A stretch of DNA of 64,000 nucleotides from Phaeobacter gallaeciensis. Its GTDB lineage: Bacteria > Pseudomonadota > Alphaproteobacteria > Rhodobacterales > Rhodobacteraceae. The translations under genes were made by a program, and so were the position numbers. The stretch lies in NCBI RefSeq assembly GCF_001678945.1, contig NZ_CP015124.1, positions 2,766,001 to 2,830,000 of the forward strand, read 5' to 3'. Under the pieces are notes generated by a model. That model did no database searches and had not been told where the DNA came from. It worked only from the letters and a program-made list of their open reading frames with translations. Positions 16,677 to 25,922 of this stretch are shown piece after piece. The stretch's first letter is position 1, and each line of letters opens with the position of its first letter.

Positions 16677-16892
16677 AACCCTGGCGCGCGGCGCATGGGA
16701 GTAGGTCCCTGATAGGGCTGGATAGCCGGGGGTAATATGCGTCCCGCACAGGTTTGTCGCCTGCTGATTTTTTGACGCTACCGCCAATAAAATGAGCACT
16801 CACCCGTGGTCGGCGTCCGGCTGCGGCTCTGGCGCTGGCCTGCGGCACTGCGGCTGCTTGCGGAGCCAGCAGGGTTCGCCCTAGCGGGAATA
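16677..16892. other. Intergenic region before nasT
   Basis: 216 bases between the peptide importer and nasT. A short hairpin CAGG-TTTGTCG-CCTG (16749-16763) followed by CTGATTTTTTG may end the importer transcript, though its stem is only 4 bp. The nasT promoter must lie downstream of this. No gene is supportable. Confidence 0.4.
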
Positions 16893-17477
16893 ATGAGTGC
16901 CAGATTGACAGTTGTTGTTGTCGAAGAAGATCGGGATCGTGCAATTGCCGTTGTCGATGCGATCAAGGATACCGCCGAGTGCGATGTCTACGTGATCGGC
17001 AATTCCAGTGCCCTGGCGCGCAAGATTGCGGCCCATGATCCCGACATTGTTCTGATCGACATCGACAACCCGACCCGTGACATGCTGGAGGAACTGACGC
17101 TGGCCTCCGGGCCTCTGGAGCGTCCGGTGGCCATGTTCGTGTCCGGCCCCGCTGGCGGGTTGGCGCAGACCGCGATCGAGGCGGGCGTATCGGCATATGT
17201 GGTGGACGGTCTGGCGCCGGACCGGATCAAACCCGTTATGGACACCGCCATTGCTCGCTTTCGCATGGTTCGCCAGATCCGCAACGAACTGGCCGAAACC
17301 CGGCGGGCATTGGAAGAGCGCAAGGTCATCGACCGGGCCAAGGGGCTGCTGATGAAGGCAAAGGGCATTGATGAAGACGCTGCCTATGCGCTGCTGCGCA
17401 AGACTGCGATGGATCAGGGACGCCGGGTGCCGGATGTGGCAGAGGCGCTGGTCACGGCTTCGGGGCTCTTGGGATGA
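16893..17477 (+). CDS. nasT: ANTAR-domain RNA-binding antiterminator NasT
   Basis: A 194-residue protein: an N-terminal receiver-like domain (SARLTVVVVEEDRDRAIAV, with DIVLIDIDNP carrying candidate acidic residues) and a C-terminal ANTAR domain (about 125-187, with LEERKVIDRAKGLLMKAKG and DAAYALLRKTAM). In known NasT/NasS systems NasT binds a two-hairpin leader RNA and prevents termination upstream of nitrate-assimilation genes unless held by NasS. I chose ATG 16893, which gives the family's normal length; the upstream ATG/GTG extension to 16806 would add an unusual basic leader. It overlaps nasS by ATGA. Confidence 0.92.
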   Translation: MSARLTVVVVEEDRDRAIAVVDAIKDTAECDVYVIGNSSALARKIAAHDPDIVLIDIDNPTRDMLEELTLASGPLERPVAMFVSGPAGGLAQTAIEAGVSAYVVDGLAPDRIKPVMDTAIARFRMVRQIRNELAETRRALEERKVIDRAKGLLMKAKGIDEDAAYALLRKTAMDQGRRVPDVAEALVTASGLLG

Positions 17478-18649
17478 AGCGAAGCCACCTGCCTGTCGCC
17501 TATATGCCCCTAGTCGATGCTGCGCCGCTGATCATCGCGCAGGAAATGGGATTTGCCGAGTCCGAAGGAATTGCGCTGGACCTGATCGCCGCGCCCTCGT
17601 GGTCTTCCGTGCGGGATATGCTGGCCTTTGGCCGGGTCGAGGCCGCTCATATGCTGTCACCGGTGCCGGTTGCGATGGCCATGGGGCTGGGCGGGGTGAA
17701 GACAGACCTTTCGGCGGTGTCGGTCCTGTCGGTCAATGGAAACGTCATCGGTGTTGGCCGCGCGCTGGAAGAGCGGTTGCGGGACATTGGCTATGGTTTT
17801 GATTTCGCCGATCCGGTGAAGGCCGCCGCAGCGCTGGCCGAGGTGCGCTCCGGCCCGGTTGTTTTTGGCGTGCCGTTTCCATTCTCGATGCATGTGGAAT
17901 TGCTGCGCTACTGGTGTGAAGGCACTGCCCTTGGGGCTGGGGGGATTGAAATCCGCACGGTGCCGCCGCCGCTGATGGCGACTGCGCTGGCCAATGGCGA
18001 TGTGGATGCCTTCTGTGTCGGTGAACCCTGGGGATCGGTCGCGGTGGATCAGGACTCAGGGGCGCTGCTGCTGCCCGGCAAGGCGATCTGGGGCTTTGCG
18101 CCGGAAAAGGTGCTTGCCGTCAAAACCGAATGGGCCGAGAGCGAACCGGCTCTTCTGGGGCGGATCATGCGGGCGCTGTGGCAGGCTGGGCGCTGGCTGG
18201 CCAAACCCGAAAGTCGCAGCACCGCCGGAGAGATCCTGTCGCGCAAGAACTATCTTGATGTGTCGCCGGAACTGATCGACCGAGCCCTATCGGGGCAGTT
18301 CACCGTTTCGGATCGGGGCGAGCAGCGCCGGGTCGACAGTTTTGTCGAATTCCACCACGGCGCGGCCACCTTTCCCTGGCGCAGTCAGGCGAAGTGGATC
18401 GCCCATCGTCTGCGGCAATCCCACGAGGCCGCAGCTTCGCCCTCTCTTGATGAGGTTTCCCGGGTTTTCCGCGCGGATCTGCACCGCAGCCTACTGAGCG
18501 AAGCCGGAGTGGATATGCCGGGGGCCTCCGAAAAACTGGAAGGTGCGATTCGACACAAAACGGCGGTGGCCTCGACGCGGGGCGAATTGTGCCTGATGCC
18601 AGATGCGTTCTTTGATGGTCGGATTTTTGACCCAGAGGCCCTGGATTGA
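17474..18649 (+). CDS. nasS: Nitrate/nitrite sensor NasS (cytoplasmic NrtA homologue)
   Basis: A 391-residue protein homologous to nitrate ABC binding proteins (NrtA/CmpA) but starting directly with MKRSHLPVAYMPLVDAAPLIIAQE and lacking a signal peptide. It should therefore be cytoplasmic. Ligand-domain motifs shared with the nrtA product downstream include EAAHMLSPVPVAMAMG, VPFPFSMHVELLRYW and DAFCVGEPW. In characterised systems nitrate binding to NasS frees NasT. The direct ATGA overlap with nasT fits a fixed sensor-antiterminator pair. Confidence 0.92.
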   Translation: MKRSHLPVAYMPLVDAAPLIIAQEMGFAESEGIALDLIAAPSWSSVRDMLAFGRVEAAHMLSPVPVAMAMGLGGVKTDLSAVSVLSVNGNVIGVGRALEERLRDIGYGFDFADPVKAAAALAEVRSGPVVFGVPFPFSMHVELLRYWCEGTALGAGGIEIRTVPPPLMATALANGDVDAFCVGEPWGSVAVDQDSGALLLPGKAIWGFAPEKVLAVKTEWAESEPALLGRIMRALWQAGRWLAKPESRSTAGEILSRKNYLDVSPELIDRALSGQFTVSDRGEQRRVDSFVEFHHGAATFPWRSQAKWIAHRLRQSHEAAASPSLDEVSRVFRADLHRSLLSEAGVDMPGASEKLEGAIRHKTAVASTRGELCLMPDAFFDGRIFDPEALD

Positions 18650-18922
18650 TCACTTATTGGGCAGAAATCCCGCCCAGGCCGTTCGGGTTGGGAAAATCCC
18701 GATCAGATTTTCGTTTTTTCTTCGCGATCATGCTGCGCTGCCGCAAGATGAGGACATCGGTTCACAACGGGGTGGACCGATCCGAAATTCTCCCACTGAC
18801 AGGGATATTCTGAGCAAGGCCGCTCTCGCACCGCCGAAACCATCGGCGCGTAGCGTAGCGGCCTGTTTTGCGTTTGCCCGGTTCCATCCTCCTCCGACCG
18901 GGCCTTACCGAAAGGGAAGAAG
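18650..18922 (+). promoter_or_regulatory. Leader of the nitrate-assimilation operon (candidate NasT-responsive RNA)
   Basis: 273 bases between nasS and nrtA with ordered RNA structures. A 9-bp stem lies at 18756-18764/18773-18781 (ATCGGTTCA/TGGACCGAT). A weaker hairpin around 18790-18806 has stem CTCCC/GGGAT and a loop beginning ACTGAC, which has A and G at the positions (1 and 4) that ANTAR proteins read in hexaloops. Then come the terminator-like hairpin at 18817-18864 and a 7-bp stem at 18876-18903 close to the ribosome site. Order and spacing suit NasT antitermination, but the hairpin pair is not a perfect match to the published motif. Confidence 0.6.
18817..18870 (+). terminator. Terminator-like hairpin in nas leader
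   Basis: Outer stem AGGCCGCT (18817-18824) pairs with AGCGGCCT (18857-18864). Inside it an inner stem CGCCGA-AACCA-TCGGCG spans 18832-18848. GTTTTGCGTTT follows. This is the expected place for the attenuator that NasT would override. Confidence 0.65.
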
Positions 18923-20290
18923 ATGAGAAAACTGATGCTTGGCCTCGTGGCCTCTACCGTTCTGACCAGCCCGGCTTTTGCCGAAGCACTGGAACTTGAA
19001 AAAGATGAGTTGACCTTCGGCTTTATCAAGCTGACCGATATGGCGCCCCTCGCCGTGGCCTATGAACAGGGTTATTTCCTCGACGAAGGCCTGTTCGTCA
19101 CCCTGGAAGCGCAGGCCAACTGGAAGGTTCTTTTGGATGGCGTCATCGGCGGGCAGCTGGACGGCGCACATATGTTGGCTGGACAGCCACTGGCCGCGAC
19201 CATCGGCTTTGGCACCGAGGCGCATATCATCACGCCCTTCTCGATGGATCTGAACGGCAACGGCATCACCGTCTCCAACGAAGTCTGGGACATGATGAAA
19301 CCGAACATCCCCACCATGGATGACGGCCGTCCGCAGCACCCCATTTCGGCCGAGGCGCTGGCGCCGGTGGTCGAACAGTATAAATCCGAAGGCAAGCCCT
19401 TCAACATGGGCATGGTCTTCCCGGTTTCCACGCACAACTACGAACTGCGTTACTGGCTGGCCGCTGGCGGTCTGCATCCCGGCTATTACAGCCCGGAAAA
19501 CGTGACCGGCCAGATCGGCGCAGATGTCTTCCTGTCCGTGACCCCGCCGCCGCAGATGCCTGCCACGCTGGAAGCGGGCACCATCAACGGCTACTGCGTG
19601 GGCGAACCCTGGAACCAGCAGGCTGTGTTCAAGGGCATCGGCGTTCCGGTGGTCACCGATTACGAGCTGTGGAAGAACAACCCGGAAAAGGTGTTCGGCA
19701 TCACCGCCGAGTTTGCCGAAGAATACCCCAACACCACCCGCGCGGTGACCAAGGCGCTGATCCGCGCTGCGATCTGGCTGGATGAGAACGACAACGCCAA
19801 CCGTCCCGAAGCGGTCGAGATCCTGAGCCGTCCGGAATACGTCGGCGCCGATTATGACGTCATCGCCAACTCGATGACCGGCACCTTTGAATATGAAAAG
19901 GGTGACAAGCGCGAAGTGCCCGATTTCAATGTCTTCTTCCGCTACAACGCCACATACCCGTTCTATTCGGATGCCGTCTGGTACCTGACGCAAATGCGCC
20001 GCTGGGGTCAGATCGCCGATGCCAAGCCCGACAGCTGGTATGACGAGGTCGCCAAATCGGTCTACCGCCCGGATATCTACCTGGACGCGGCCAAGATGCT
20101 GGTCGACGAGGGCCTTGCCGACAGTGCCGATTTCCCCTGGGACAGCGACGGTTACAAGGCTCCGACCCCGGCCGAGGATATCATCGACGGCATCGCCTTT
20201 GATGGCCGCACCCCCAACGCCTACCTCGAAAGCCTGCCGATCGGCCTGAAGGGTGAGCAGGTTGTCGTGGGCGCCGGTGTCGAAGGCTGA
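18923..20290 (+). CDS. nrtA: Nitrate ABC transporter substrate-binding protein
   Basis: A 455-residue NrtA/CmpA-type periplasmic protein. The signal peptide [20 protein letters not shown] is followed by [29 protein letters not shown]. Family motifs: [34 protein letters not shown] and [16 protein letters not shown]. It binds nitrate (and perhaps nitrite) for import. Start ATG 18923 follows GAAAGGGAAG. It is separated from nrtB by 85 bases that contain a 9-bp intercistronic hairpin. It is similar in motifs to NasS upstream and to the cyanate-locus binding protein at 32.5 kb. Confidence 0.92.
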   Translation: MRKLMLGLVASTVLTSPAFAEALELEKDELTFGFIKLTDMAPLAVAYEQGYFLDEGLFVTLEAQANWKVLLDGVIGGQLDGAHMLAGQPLAATIGFGTEAHIITPFSMDLNGNGITVSNEVWDMMKPNIPTMDDGRPQHPISAEALAPVVEQYKSEGKPFNMGMVFPVSTHNYELRYWLAAGGLHPGYYSPENVTGQIGADVFLSVTPPPQMPATLEAGTINGYCVGEPWNQQAVFKGIGVPVVTDYELWKNNPEKVFGITAEFAEEYPNTTRAVTKALIRAAIWLDENDNANRPEAVEILSRPEYVGADYDVIANSMTGTFEYEKGDKREVPDFNVFFRYNATYPFYSDAVWYLTQMRRWGQIADAKPDSWYDEVAKSVYRPDIYLDAAKMLVDEGLADSADFPWDSDGYKAPTPAEDIIDGIAFDGRTPNAYLESLPIGLKGEQVVVGAGVEG

Positions 20291-20304
20291 CCTATCCTGA
20301 CCCG

Positions 20305-20328
20305 GAGCGCGCCAGCACCGGCGCGCTC
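20305..20328 (+). promoter_or_regulatory. Intercistronic hairpin between nrtA and nrtB
   Basis: A 9-bp GC-rich stem GAGCGCGCC / GGCGCGCTC with loop AGCACC, 14 bases after the nrtA stop. It is followed by TATCTCCCCCC and no T-run. This is the same position and type as the hairpin after the peptide-binding-protein gene at 12834, consistent with keeping binding-protein mRNA in excess. Confidence 0.7.
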
Positions 20329-20375
20329 TATCTCCCCCCTCTCCGTTGTACCTCCGGTTCCGAAAGGCTCTTCCG

Positions 20376-21458
20376 ATGACCACGACCGACCCCGATTTTG
20401 CCGCTGCCGAGGAGCGCGAAGCCCGGCGTGCAAGGCTGTTCACCAAGATCAACACCGCCGACAAATGGTTCCAGGTTCTGGGCCTTGCCTGGATGACTCC
20501 GATCCTGAAAGCCGTTGCAGGCGACAACCCACAGGCCCAGGTCAAGGAAATCTGGCGCCTTCTCGCCGTGCCACTTATCGCGATCCTCGCATTCCTGCTG
20601 CTTTGGGGTACATTGGCGCCCAAGGTGCAAACCTCGCTTGGCGCAGTACCCGGTCCGGCGCAGGTCTGGGCCGAGGTGGTGAACCTGCATGAAGACGCGC
20701 AGGCCAAGGCGGCTAAGCGCGAAAAATTCGAAGCCATGCTGGCCAAGCGCAACGAGAAACTGATCGCCGCAGGCCGCGCCGATGAGGTCAAGACCGTCGC
20801 CTATACCGGCGCGCCGAGCTATTATCAGCAGATATGGACCTCGATCCGCACGGTGTTCTTTGGCTTTCTGATCGCCACCGCCGTTGCCGTACCGCTGGGC
20901 ATCGCGGCAGGTCTGTCGCCCACCGCAAATGCCGCCATCAACCCGCTGGTGCAGATCTTCAAACCGGTTTCGCCGCTGGCCTGGCTGCCGATCGTCACCA
21001 TGATCGTCTCCGCCGTTTATGCGACCAATGACGGGCTGTTCTCCAAAAGCTTCCTGATCTCGGCCATCACAGTGACGCTGTGCTCGCTCTGGCCGACGCT
21101 GATTAACACCGCGCTGGGCGTCGCCTCGATCGACAAGGATCTGGTGAATGTCTCTAAGGTCCTGAAAATGAACACCTGGACCAAGATCACCCGGCTGGTG
21201 CTGCCCTCGGCGCTGCCGCTGATCTTTACCGGGCTGCGCCTGTCCCTGGGCGTGGGCTGGATGGTGCTGATCGCCGCCGAAATGCTGGCGCAGAACCCCG
21301 GTCTTGGCAAATTCGTCTGGGATGAATTCCAGAACGGCTCTTCCAGCTCGCTCGCCAAGATCATGGTGGCCGTCTTCACCATCGGCATCATCGGCTTCCT
21401 CTTGGACCGGGTGATGTTTGCGCTGCAGTCCCTGTTCACATTCACGAACAACCGGTGA
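20376..21458 (+). CDS. nrtB: Nitrate ABC transporter permease
   Basis: A 360-residue permease of the NrtB/SsuC/TauC class. Compared with related permeases it has a long hydrophilic region, rich in Lys/Glu/Ala, between the first helix (about residues 64-84) and the transporter core. The core shows VFFGFLIATAVAVPLGIAAGLS, QIFKPVSPLAWLPIVTMIV and the coupling loop NVSKVLKMNTWTKITRLVLPSALP. Its stop overlaps the upstream GTG of the next frame but not the chosen ATG. It forms the channel for nitrate import. Confidence 0.92.
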   Translation: MTTTDPDFAAAEEREARRARLFTKINTADKWFQVLGLAWMTPILKAVAGDNPQAQVKEIWRLLAVPLIAILAFLLLWGTLAPKVQTSLGAVPGPAQVWAEVVNLHEDAQAKAAKREKFEAMLAKRNEKLIAAGRADEVKTVAYTGAPSYYQQIWTSIRTVFFGFLIATAVAVPLGIAAGLSPTANAAINPLVQIFKPVSPLAWLPIVTMIVSAVYATNDGLFSKSFLISAITVTLCSLWPTLINTALGVASIDKDLVNVSKVLKMNTWTKITRLVLPSALPLIFTGLRLSLGVGWMVLIAAEMLAQNPGLGKFVWDEFQNGSSSSLAKIMVAVFTIGIIGFLLDRVMFALQSLFTFTNNR

Positions 21459-21463
21459 TCGCC

Positions 21464-23143
21464 ATGGCTATTCTGACATTCGACAACGTCTCCAAAAGCT
21501 TTGGCACTGGCACCGGCGAGACCCATGTGCTGAAGAACATCAACCTTGAGGTGGAGGAAGGCGAATTCCTCGTGCTCCTTGGCTTTTCCGGCACCGGCAA
21601 GACGACGCTGATCAACCTGATGGCGGGGCTCGACAGCCCGACCAAAGGCACCGTCAGCTTTCGCGGCCAGAAGATCGAAGGCCCCGGCCCCGAGCGCGGT
21701 GTGATCTTTCAAAGCTATTCGCTGATGCCCTGGCTGACCGTGGCGGGCAATGTGCGCCTTGCCGTCGACACCGTGTTCCCCAAGATGGCAAAGGCGGAAA
21801 AAGACGCCAAGGTCGCCCATTACATCCAGATGGTTGGCCTGTCCCATGCCGCCAGCCGCCGCCCGGCGGAACTGTCGGGGGGCATGCGCCAGCGGGTCAA
21901 TGTTGCCCGCGCCCTGGCCATGTCGCCCGAGGTTTTGCTTCTGGATGAGCCGCTTTCGGCGCTGGATGCGCTGACCCGCGCCAACCTCGCGGATGAGATC
22001 GAGGCGATCTGGGAGGCGGACAAGAAGACTTGTGTCCTCATCACCAATGACGTGGACGAGGCGATCCTTCTGGCCGACCGCATCATTGCGCTCAATCCCG
22101 ATGGCACCCTGGGTGAGGAGTTCCGTGTCACCATCCCCCGTCCGCGCGACCGGGTCGAGATGAACCACCACGAGGGGTTCAAGACCCTGCGCAGCCAGGT
22201 CACCTCCTACCTGATGGAGGTTGGCATCGAATCCAAGGTCGAAGGCACCCGCCTGTTGCCGGATGTCACCCCGATTCATGGCCTGCCGTCTGCGGTGGCC
22301 AAGGCCCAGGAAAGCGCGACCGAGGAACGCTTCCTCGACTTCTCGCAACTGCACAAGATCTACCCCACGCCGAAGGGGCCGCTCACCGTGGTCGAGGATT
22401 TCAACCTCAAGATCAACAAGGGCGAGTTCATCTCGCTGATCGGCCACTCGGGCTGCGGCAAATCCACTGTCCTGACCATGGCGGCGGGTCTGAACCCGAT
22501 CTCCAAGGGGGCGATCAAGCTGGACCGCCGCCATGTGGAGGGCGCCGATCCCGAACGCGCCGTGGTGTTTCAGTCGCCGAACCTGTTTCCCTGGCTGACC
22601 GCACGGGAGAACTGCGCCATCGGGGTCGACAAGGTCTACCCGGGTGCCAGCCGCGCCGAGCGGCAGGATGTGGTGGAATACTATCTGGAGCGCGTCGGCC
22701 TGGCCGATGCGATGGACCGCCCGGCCAGCGACATGTCCAACGGGATGCAGCAACGGGTGGGCATCGCCCGCGCCTTTGCCCTGTCGCCGAAACTCCTGCT
22801 GCTGGATGAACCCTTCGGGATGCTCGACAGCCTGACCCGCTGGGAACTGCAAGAGGTGCTGATGGAGGTCTGGTCCCGCACCAAGGTCACTGCCATCTGC
22901 GTCACCCACGATGTGGACGAGGCGATCCTTCTGGCTGACCGAGTGGTGATGATGACCAACGGTCCGCAGGCCACCATCGGCAAGATCACCGAGGTCGACC
23001 TGCCGCGCCCACGCACCCGCAAGGCGCTGCTCGAACACCCGGATTACTACAGCTATCGGCAAGAGGTGCTCGATTTCCTGGAAGAATACGAGCATGGCGC
23101 GAAACCGAAAAAACCGGCGCTGAGCGCCGTCGCTGCGGAGTGA
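21464..23143 (+). CDS. Nitrate ABC transporter ATP-binding protein, two fused ATPase domains
   Basis: A 559-residue protein carrying two complete ATPase domains in tandem, where cyanobacteria use separate NrtC and NrtD. Domain 1: Walker A GFSGTGKT from residue 40, signature LSGGMRQR from 137, Walker B LLLDEPLSALD, but the H-loop reads ITND with Asn195 in place of His. Domain 2: Walker A GHSGCGKS from 327, signature MSNGMQQR from 424, and a normal THD with His482. The NrtC regulatory binding-protein domain is absent. I chose ATG 21464 (MAILTFDNVSKSFG) over the overlapping GTG 21455. It powers nitrate import. Confidence 0.92.
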   Translation: MAILTFDNVSKSFGTGTGETHVLKNINLEVEEGEFLVLLGFSGTGKTTLINLMAGLDSPTKGTVSFRGQKIEGPGPERGVIFQSYSLMPWLTVAGNVRLAVDTVFPKMAKAEKDAKVAHYIQMVGLSHAASRRPAELSGGMRQRVNVARALAMSPEVLLLDEPLSALDALTRANLADEIEAIWEADKKTCVLITNDVDEAILLADRIIALNPDGTLGEEFRVTIPRPRDRVEMNHHEGFKTLRSQVTSYLMEVGIESKVEGTRLLPDVTPIHGLPSAVAKAQESATEERFLDFSQLHKIYPTPKGPLTVVEDFNLKINKGEFISLIGHSGCGKSTVLTMAAGLNPISKGAIKLDRRHVEGADPERAVVFQSPNLFPWLTARENCAIGVDKVYPGASRAERQDVVEYYLERVGLADAMDRPASDMSNGMQQRVGIARAFALSPKLLLLDEPFGMLDSLTRWELQEVLMEVWSRTKVTAICVTHDVDEAILLADRVVMMTNGPQATIGKITEVDLPRPRTRKALLEHPDYYSYRQEVLDFLEEYEHGAKPKKPALSAVAAE

Positions 23144-23148
23144 GGACC

Positions 23149-25593
23149 ATGAAGCAGAAACTCGTGATAATTGGGGCAGGCATGGCCTCGGGACGGATGC
23201 TGGAGCATCTGCTGAACGCGGACCCAGAGGCCTATGAGATCACCCTCTTTAATGCGGAGCCGCGCGGCAACTACAACCGGCTGATGCTGTCGCCGGTGCT
23301 GTCGGGCGAAAAGACCTATGCCGAGATCGTCACCCATGACGAAGACTGGTACGCCGAGCATGGCATCACCTGCCGGTTTGGTGAAAAGGTCCTCGCCATC
23401 GATCCCGCGCAGAAAGTCGTGCGCGGCGAAAAGGGCGATGTCGCTTACGACAAGCTGGTCATCGCCACCGGGTCGAACCCCTTCATGATCCCCTTGCCCG
23501 GACATGATCTGGCGGGCGTGATCCCCTACCGCGATCTGGAAGACACCGAGGCGATGATGGCCCTTGGCGACACCCCCGGGACAAAGGCGGTCGTGATCGG
23601 TGGTGGCCTGTTGGGGCTGGAGGCGGCAGCAGGCATGGCCGCGCGTGGCGTCGATGTGACCGTCGTCCATATCATGGGCCACCTGATGGAGCGTCAGCTG
23701 GATGAGGCGGCCGGATATCTCTTGCGGAAATCGCTGGTTGAGAAGGGGATCAAGGTCCTTTGCCAGGCGAACTCCAAGGAGATCCTGGATGACGGCACCG
23801 GCCATGTGAAGGCCCTGCGGCTGGAGGATGGCACCGAACTACCCTGCAATCTGTTGGTGATGGCGGTGGGCATTCGCCCAAGCATGGCGCTGGCAGAGGC
23901 AACGGGCCTTTCCTGCAACCGGGGCGTCGTGGTGGACGACCACATGGTGACCTCGGATTCCGACATCCTTGCCCTTGGCGAATGCGTCGAACATGATGGC
24001 GCTCTCTTTGGTCTTGTGGCGCCGCTATACGATCAGGCCAAGGTGCTGGCGCAGACCCTCTTGGGGCAGGACGCGCGTTTCGTGAACAAGGAGGTCTCGA
24101 CCAAGCTGAAGGTCACCGGTTGCGATCTGTTCAGCGCCGGGGATTTTGCCGAAGGAGAAGGGCGCGAGGATATCGTTTTCCGCGATCCCGCGCGCGGCGT
24201 CTACAAGCGGCTGGTGCTGGAAGGCGATCGACTGATCGGTGCCGTCATGTACGGCGACACCGCCGATGGCGCCTGGTTCTACAGTCAGATCAAGGACGGC
24301 AGCGATATCGCCGAGATGCGCGATACGCTGATCTTTGGCCCGGCCTATCAGGGGGGCGCCTCCGCGGACCCTTTGTCAGCCGTTGCAGCCTTGCCGGATG
24401 ATGCGGAAATCTGCGGCTGCAACGGCGTATGCAAGGGCGATATCGTCTCGGCGATCCACGATGGTGCCACCGATCTGGGTGCATTGCGGGCCTGCACCAA
24501 GGCGTCTGCCTCCTGCGGGACCTGCACGGGACTGGTGGAACAGGTGCTGGCCGTCACCCTTGGGGACGACTACGCCGCGCCCACAGCGCAGCCCATCTGT
24601 GGTTGCTGTGATCTGACGCACGAAGACGTGCGCCGCCTGATCAAATCACAAGAGCTGAAATCTCAGGCTGCGGTCTGGCAGGAGCTGGGCTGGAAAACCC
24701 CCAATGGCTGCCATGTCTGCCGCCCGGCGGTGAACTTCTACCTGCTTGCCGACTGGCCGGTGGAATATCAGGACGATCCGCAAAGCCGTTTCGTCAACGA
24801 ACGCAAGCACGCCAATATTCAGAAGGACGGCACCTTTTCAGTGGTGCCGCGCATGTGGGGCGGCATGACCACCCCGGATGAGCTGCGCGCCATCGCCGAT
24901 GCGGCCGAGAAATACAACGTGCCCACCGTCCATGTGACCGGCGGCCAGCGGATCGATCTCCTGGGCGTCAAGGGAGAGGATCTGCCGCATATCTGGGCCG
25001 ATCTCAACAAGGCGGGCATGGTTTCAGGTCATGCCTATGCCAAGGGCCTGCGCACGGTGAAGACCTGCGTCGGCAAGGATCATTGCCGCTTTGGCACCCA
25101 GGACAGCACGGGCCTTGGCATCAAGCTGGAAAAACGGCTCTGGGGCTCATGGTCCCCGCATAAGGTCAAGCTGGCCGTCTCGGGCTGTCCGCGCAATTGC
25201 GCCGAGGCCACCTGCAAGGACATGGGCGTTGTCTGCGTCGACAGCGGTTACCAGATCGGTGTCGCAGGCGCGGCTGGCATGGATGTGAAGGAAACCGAAC
25301 GGCTGGCCGATGTGGCAACCGAGGAAGAGGCGCTCGACCTCGCCACCGCCTTCATGCAGCTTTACCGCGAGAACGCCAAATACCTCGACCGGCCCTACAA
25401 ATGGGTCGCCAAGGTCGGCCTTGATTGGGTGAAGGCCCGCGTCGTGGATGATCTGGAAGAACGCCAGCGCCTGATCGACGCGTTTGAACTGTCGCAAACC
25501 ATCTACCGCAAGGACCCTTGGGCCAAGGAAGTGGAGGAGAAATCCGCCGCTTATGCCCCCCTTGCCGATCTCACCCTGGAGGCCGCGGAATGA
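23149..25593 (+). CDS. nirB: Assimilatory nitrite reductase [NAD(P)H] large subunit
   Basis: An 814-residue enzyme reducing nitrite to ammonium in the cytoplasm. The N-terminal FAD domain has LVIIGAGMASGRMLEHLL, and the pyridine-nucleotide site is AVVIGGGLLGLEAA. Two BFD-like [2Fe-2S] regions follow: CGCNGVCKGDI with CGTC (about residues 422-462) and CGCC with CHVC. The sulfite-reductase-like domain has siroheme/[4Fe-4S] ligands in CVGKDHC (about 640) and SGCPRNCAEATC (about 680). Start ATG 23149 gives the normal MKQKLVIIGAG opening. It is coupled to nirD by an ATGA overlap. Confidence 0.95.
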   Translation: MKQKLVIIGAGMASGRMLEHLLNADPEAYEITLFNAEPRGNYNRLMLSPVLSGEKTYAEIVTHDEDWYAEHGITCRFGEKVLAIDPAQKVVRGEKGDVAYDKLVIATGSNPFMIPLPGHDLAGVIPYRDLEDTEAMMALGDTPGTKAVVIGGGLLGLEAAAGMAARGVDVTVVHIMGHLMERQLDEAAGYLLRKSLVEKGIKVLCQANSKEILDDGTGHVKALRLEDGTELPCNLLVMAVGIRPSMALAEATGLSCNRGVVVDDHMVTSDSDILALGECVEHDGALFGLVAPLYDQAKVLAQTLLGQDARFVNKEVSTKLKVTGCDLFSAGDFAEGEGREDIVFRDPARGVYKRLVLEGDRLIGAVMYGDTADGAWFYSQIKDGSDIAEMRDTLIFGPAYQGGASADPLSAVAALPDDAEICGCNGVCKGDIVSAIHDGATDLGALRACTKASASCGTCTGLVEQVLAVTLGDDYAAPTAQPICGCCDLTHEDVRRLIKSQELKSQAAVWQELGWKTPNGCHVCRPAVNFYLLADWPVEYQDDPQSRFVNERKHANIQKDGTFSVVPRMWGGMTTPDELRAIADAAEKYNVPTVHVTGGQRIDLLGVKGEDLPHIWADLNKAGMVSGHAYAKGLRTVKTCVGKDHCRFGTQDSTGLGIKLEKRLWGSWSPHKVKLAVSGCPRNCAEATCKDMGVVCVDSGYQIGVAGAAGMDVKETERLADVATEEEALDLATAFMQLYRENAKYLDRPYKWVAKVGLDWVKARVVDDLEERQRLIDAFELSQTIYRKDPWAKEVEEKSAAYAPLADLTLEAAE

Positions 25594-25922
25594 GCTGGAT
25601 CGATATCGGACATATTGACGAGGTGCCCCTGCGCGGGGCGCGGCTTTTGAAAACCCCGATGGGCTGTATCGCGGTTTTTCGCACCGCCGAGGCAGAGGTC
25701 TTTGCCGCCTCCAACAGCTGCCCGCACAAGGGCGGCCCGCTGTCCGAAGGCATCGTGCATGGGCAATCGGTGACCTGCCCGTTGCACAACTGGGTCTTTG
25801 ACCTCAACACCGGAGAGGCCCAGGGTGCCGATGACGGGCGGATCGAGACCTACCCCTTGCGACTTGAAGGGGCGCGCATTCTGATCGATGCCAGTGCCCT
25901 TGCCCGGCGGAGCGCCGCATGA
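25590..25922 (+). CDS. nirD: Assimilatory nitrite reductase small subunit, Rieske type
   Basis: A 110-residue Rieske-fold protein. Both cluster motifs are intact, CPHKGG (Cys and His) and CPLHNW (Cys and His), so it can bind a [2Fe-2S] cluster. By contrast, several enterobacterial NirD proteins have lost these ligands. It partners NirB in nitrite reduction. It overlaps nirB upstream and nasA downstream by 4 bases each, so the three are translationally coupled. Confidence 0.93.
   Translation: MSWIDIGHIDEVPLRGARLLKTPMGCIAVFRTAEAEVFAASNSCPHKGGPLSEGIVHGQSVTCPLHNWVFDLNTGEAQGADDGRIETYPLRLEGARILIDASALARRSAA

Noticed and set aside
21017-23095. A 692-codon minus-strand open frame.
   Set aside because: It lies opposite nrtB and the fused ATPase gene, both with full family motifs; the antisense product has none.
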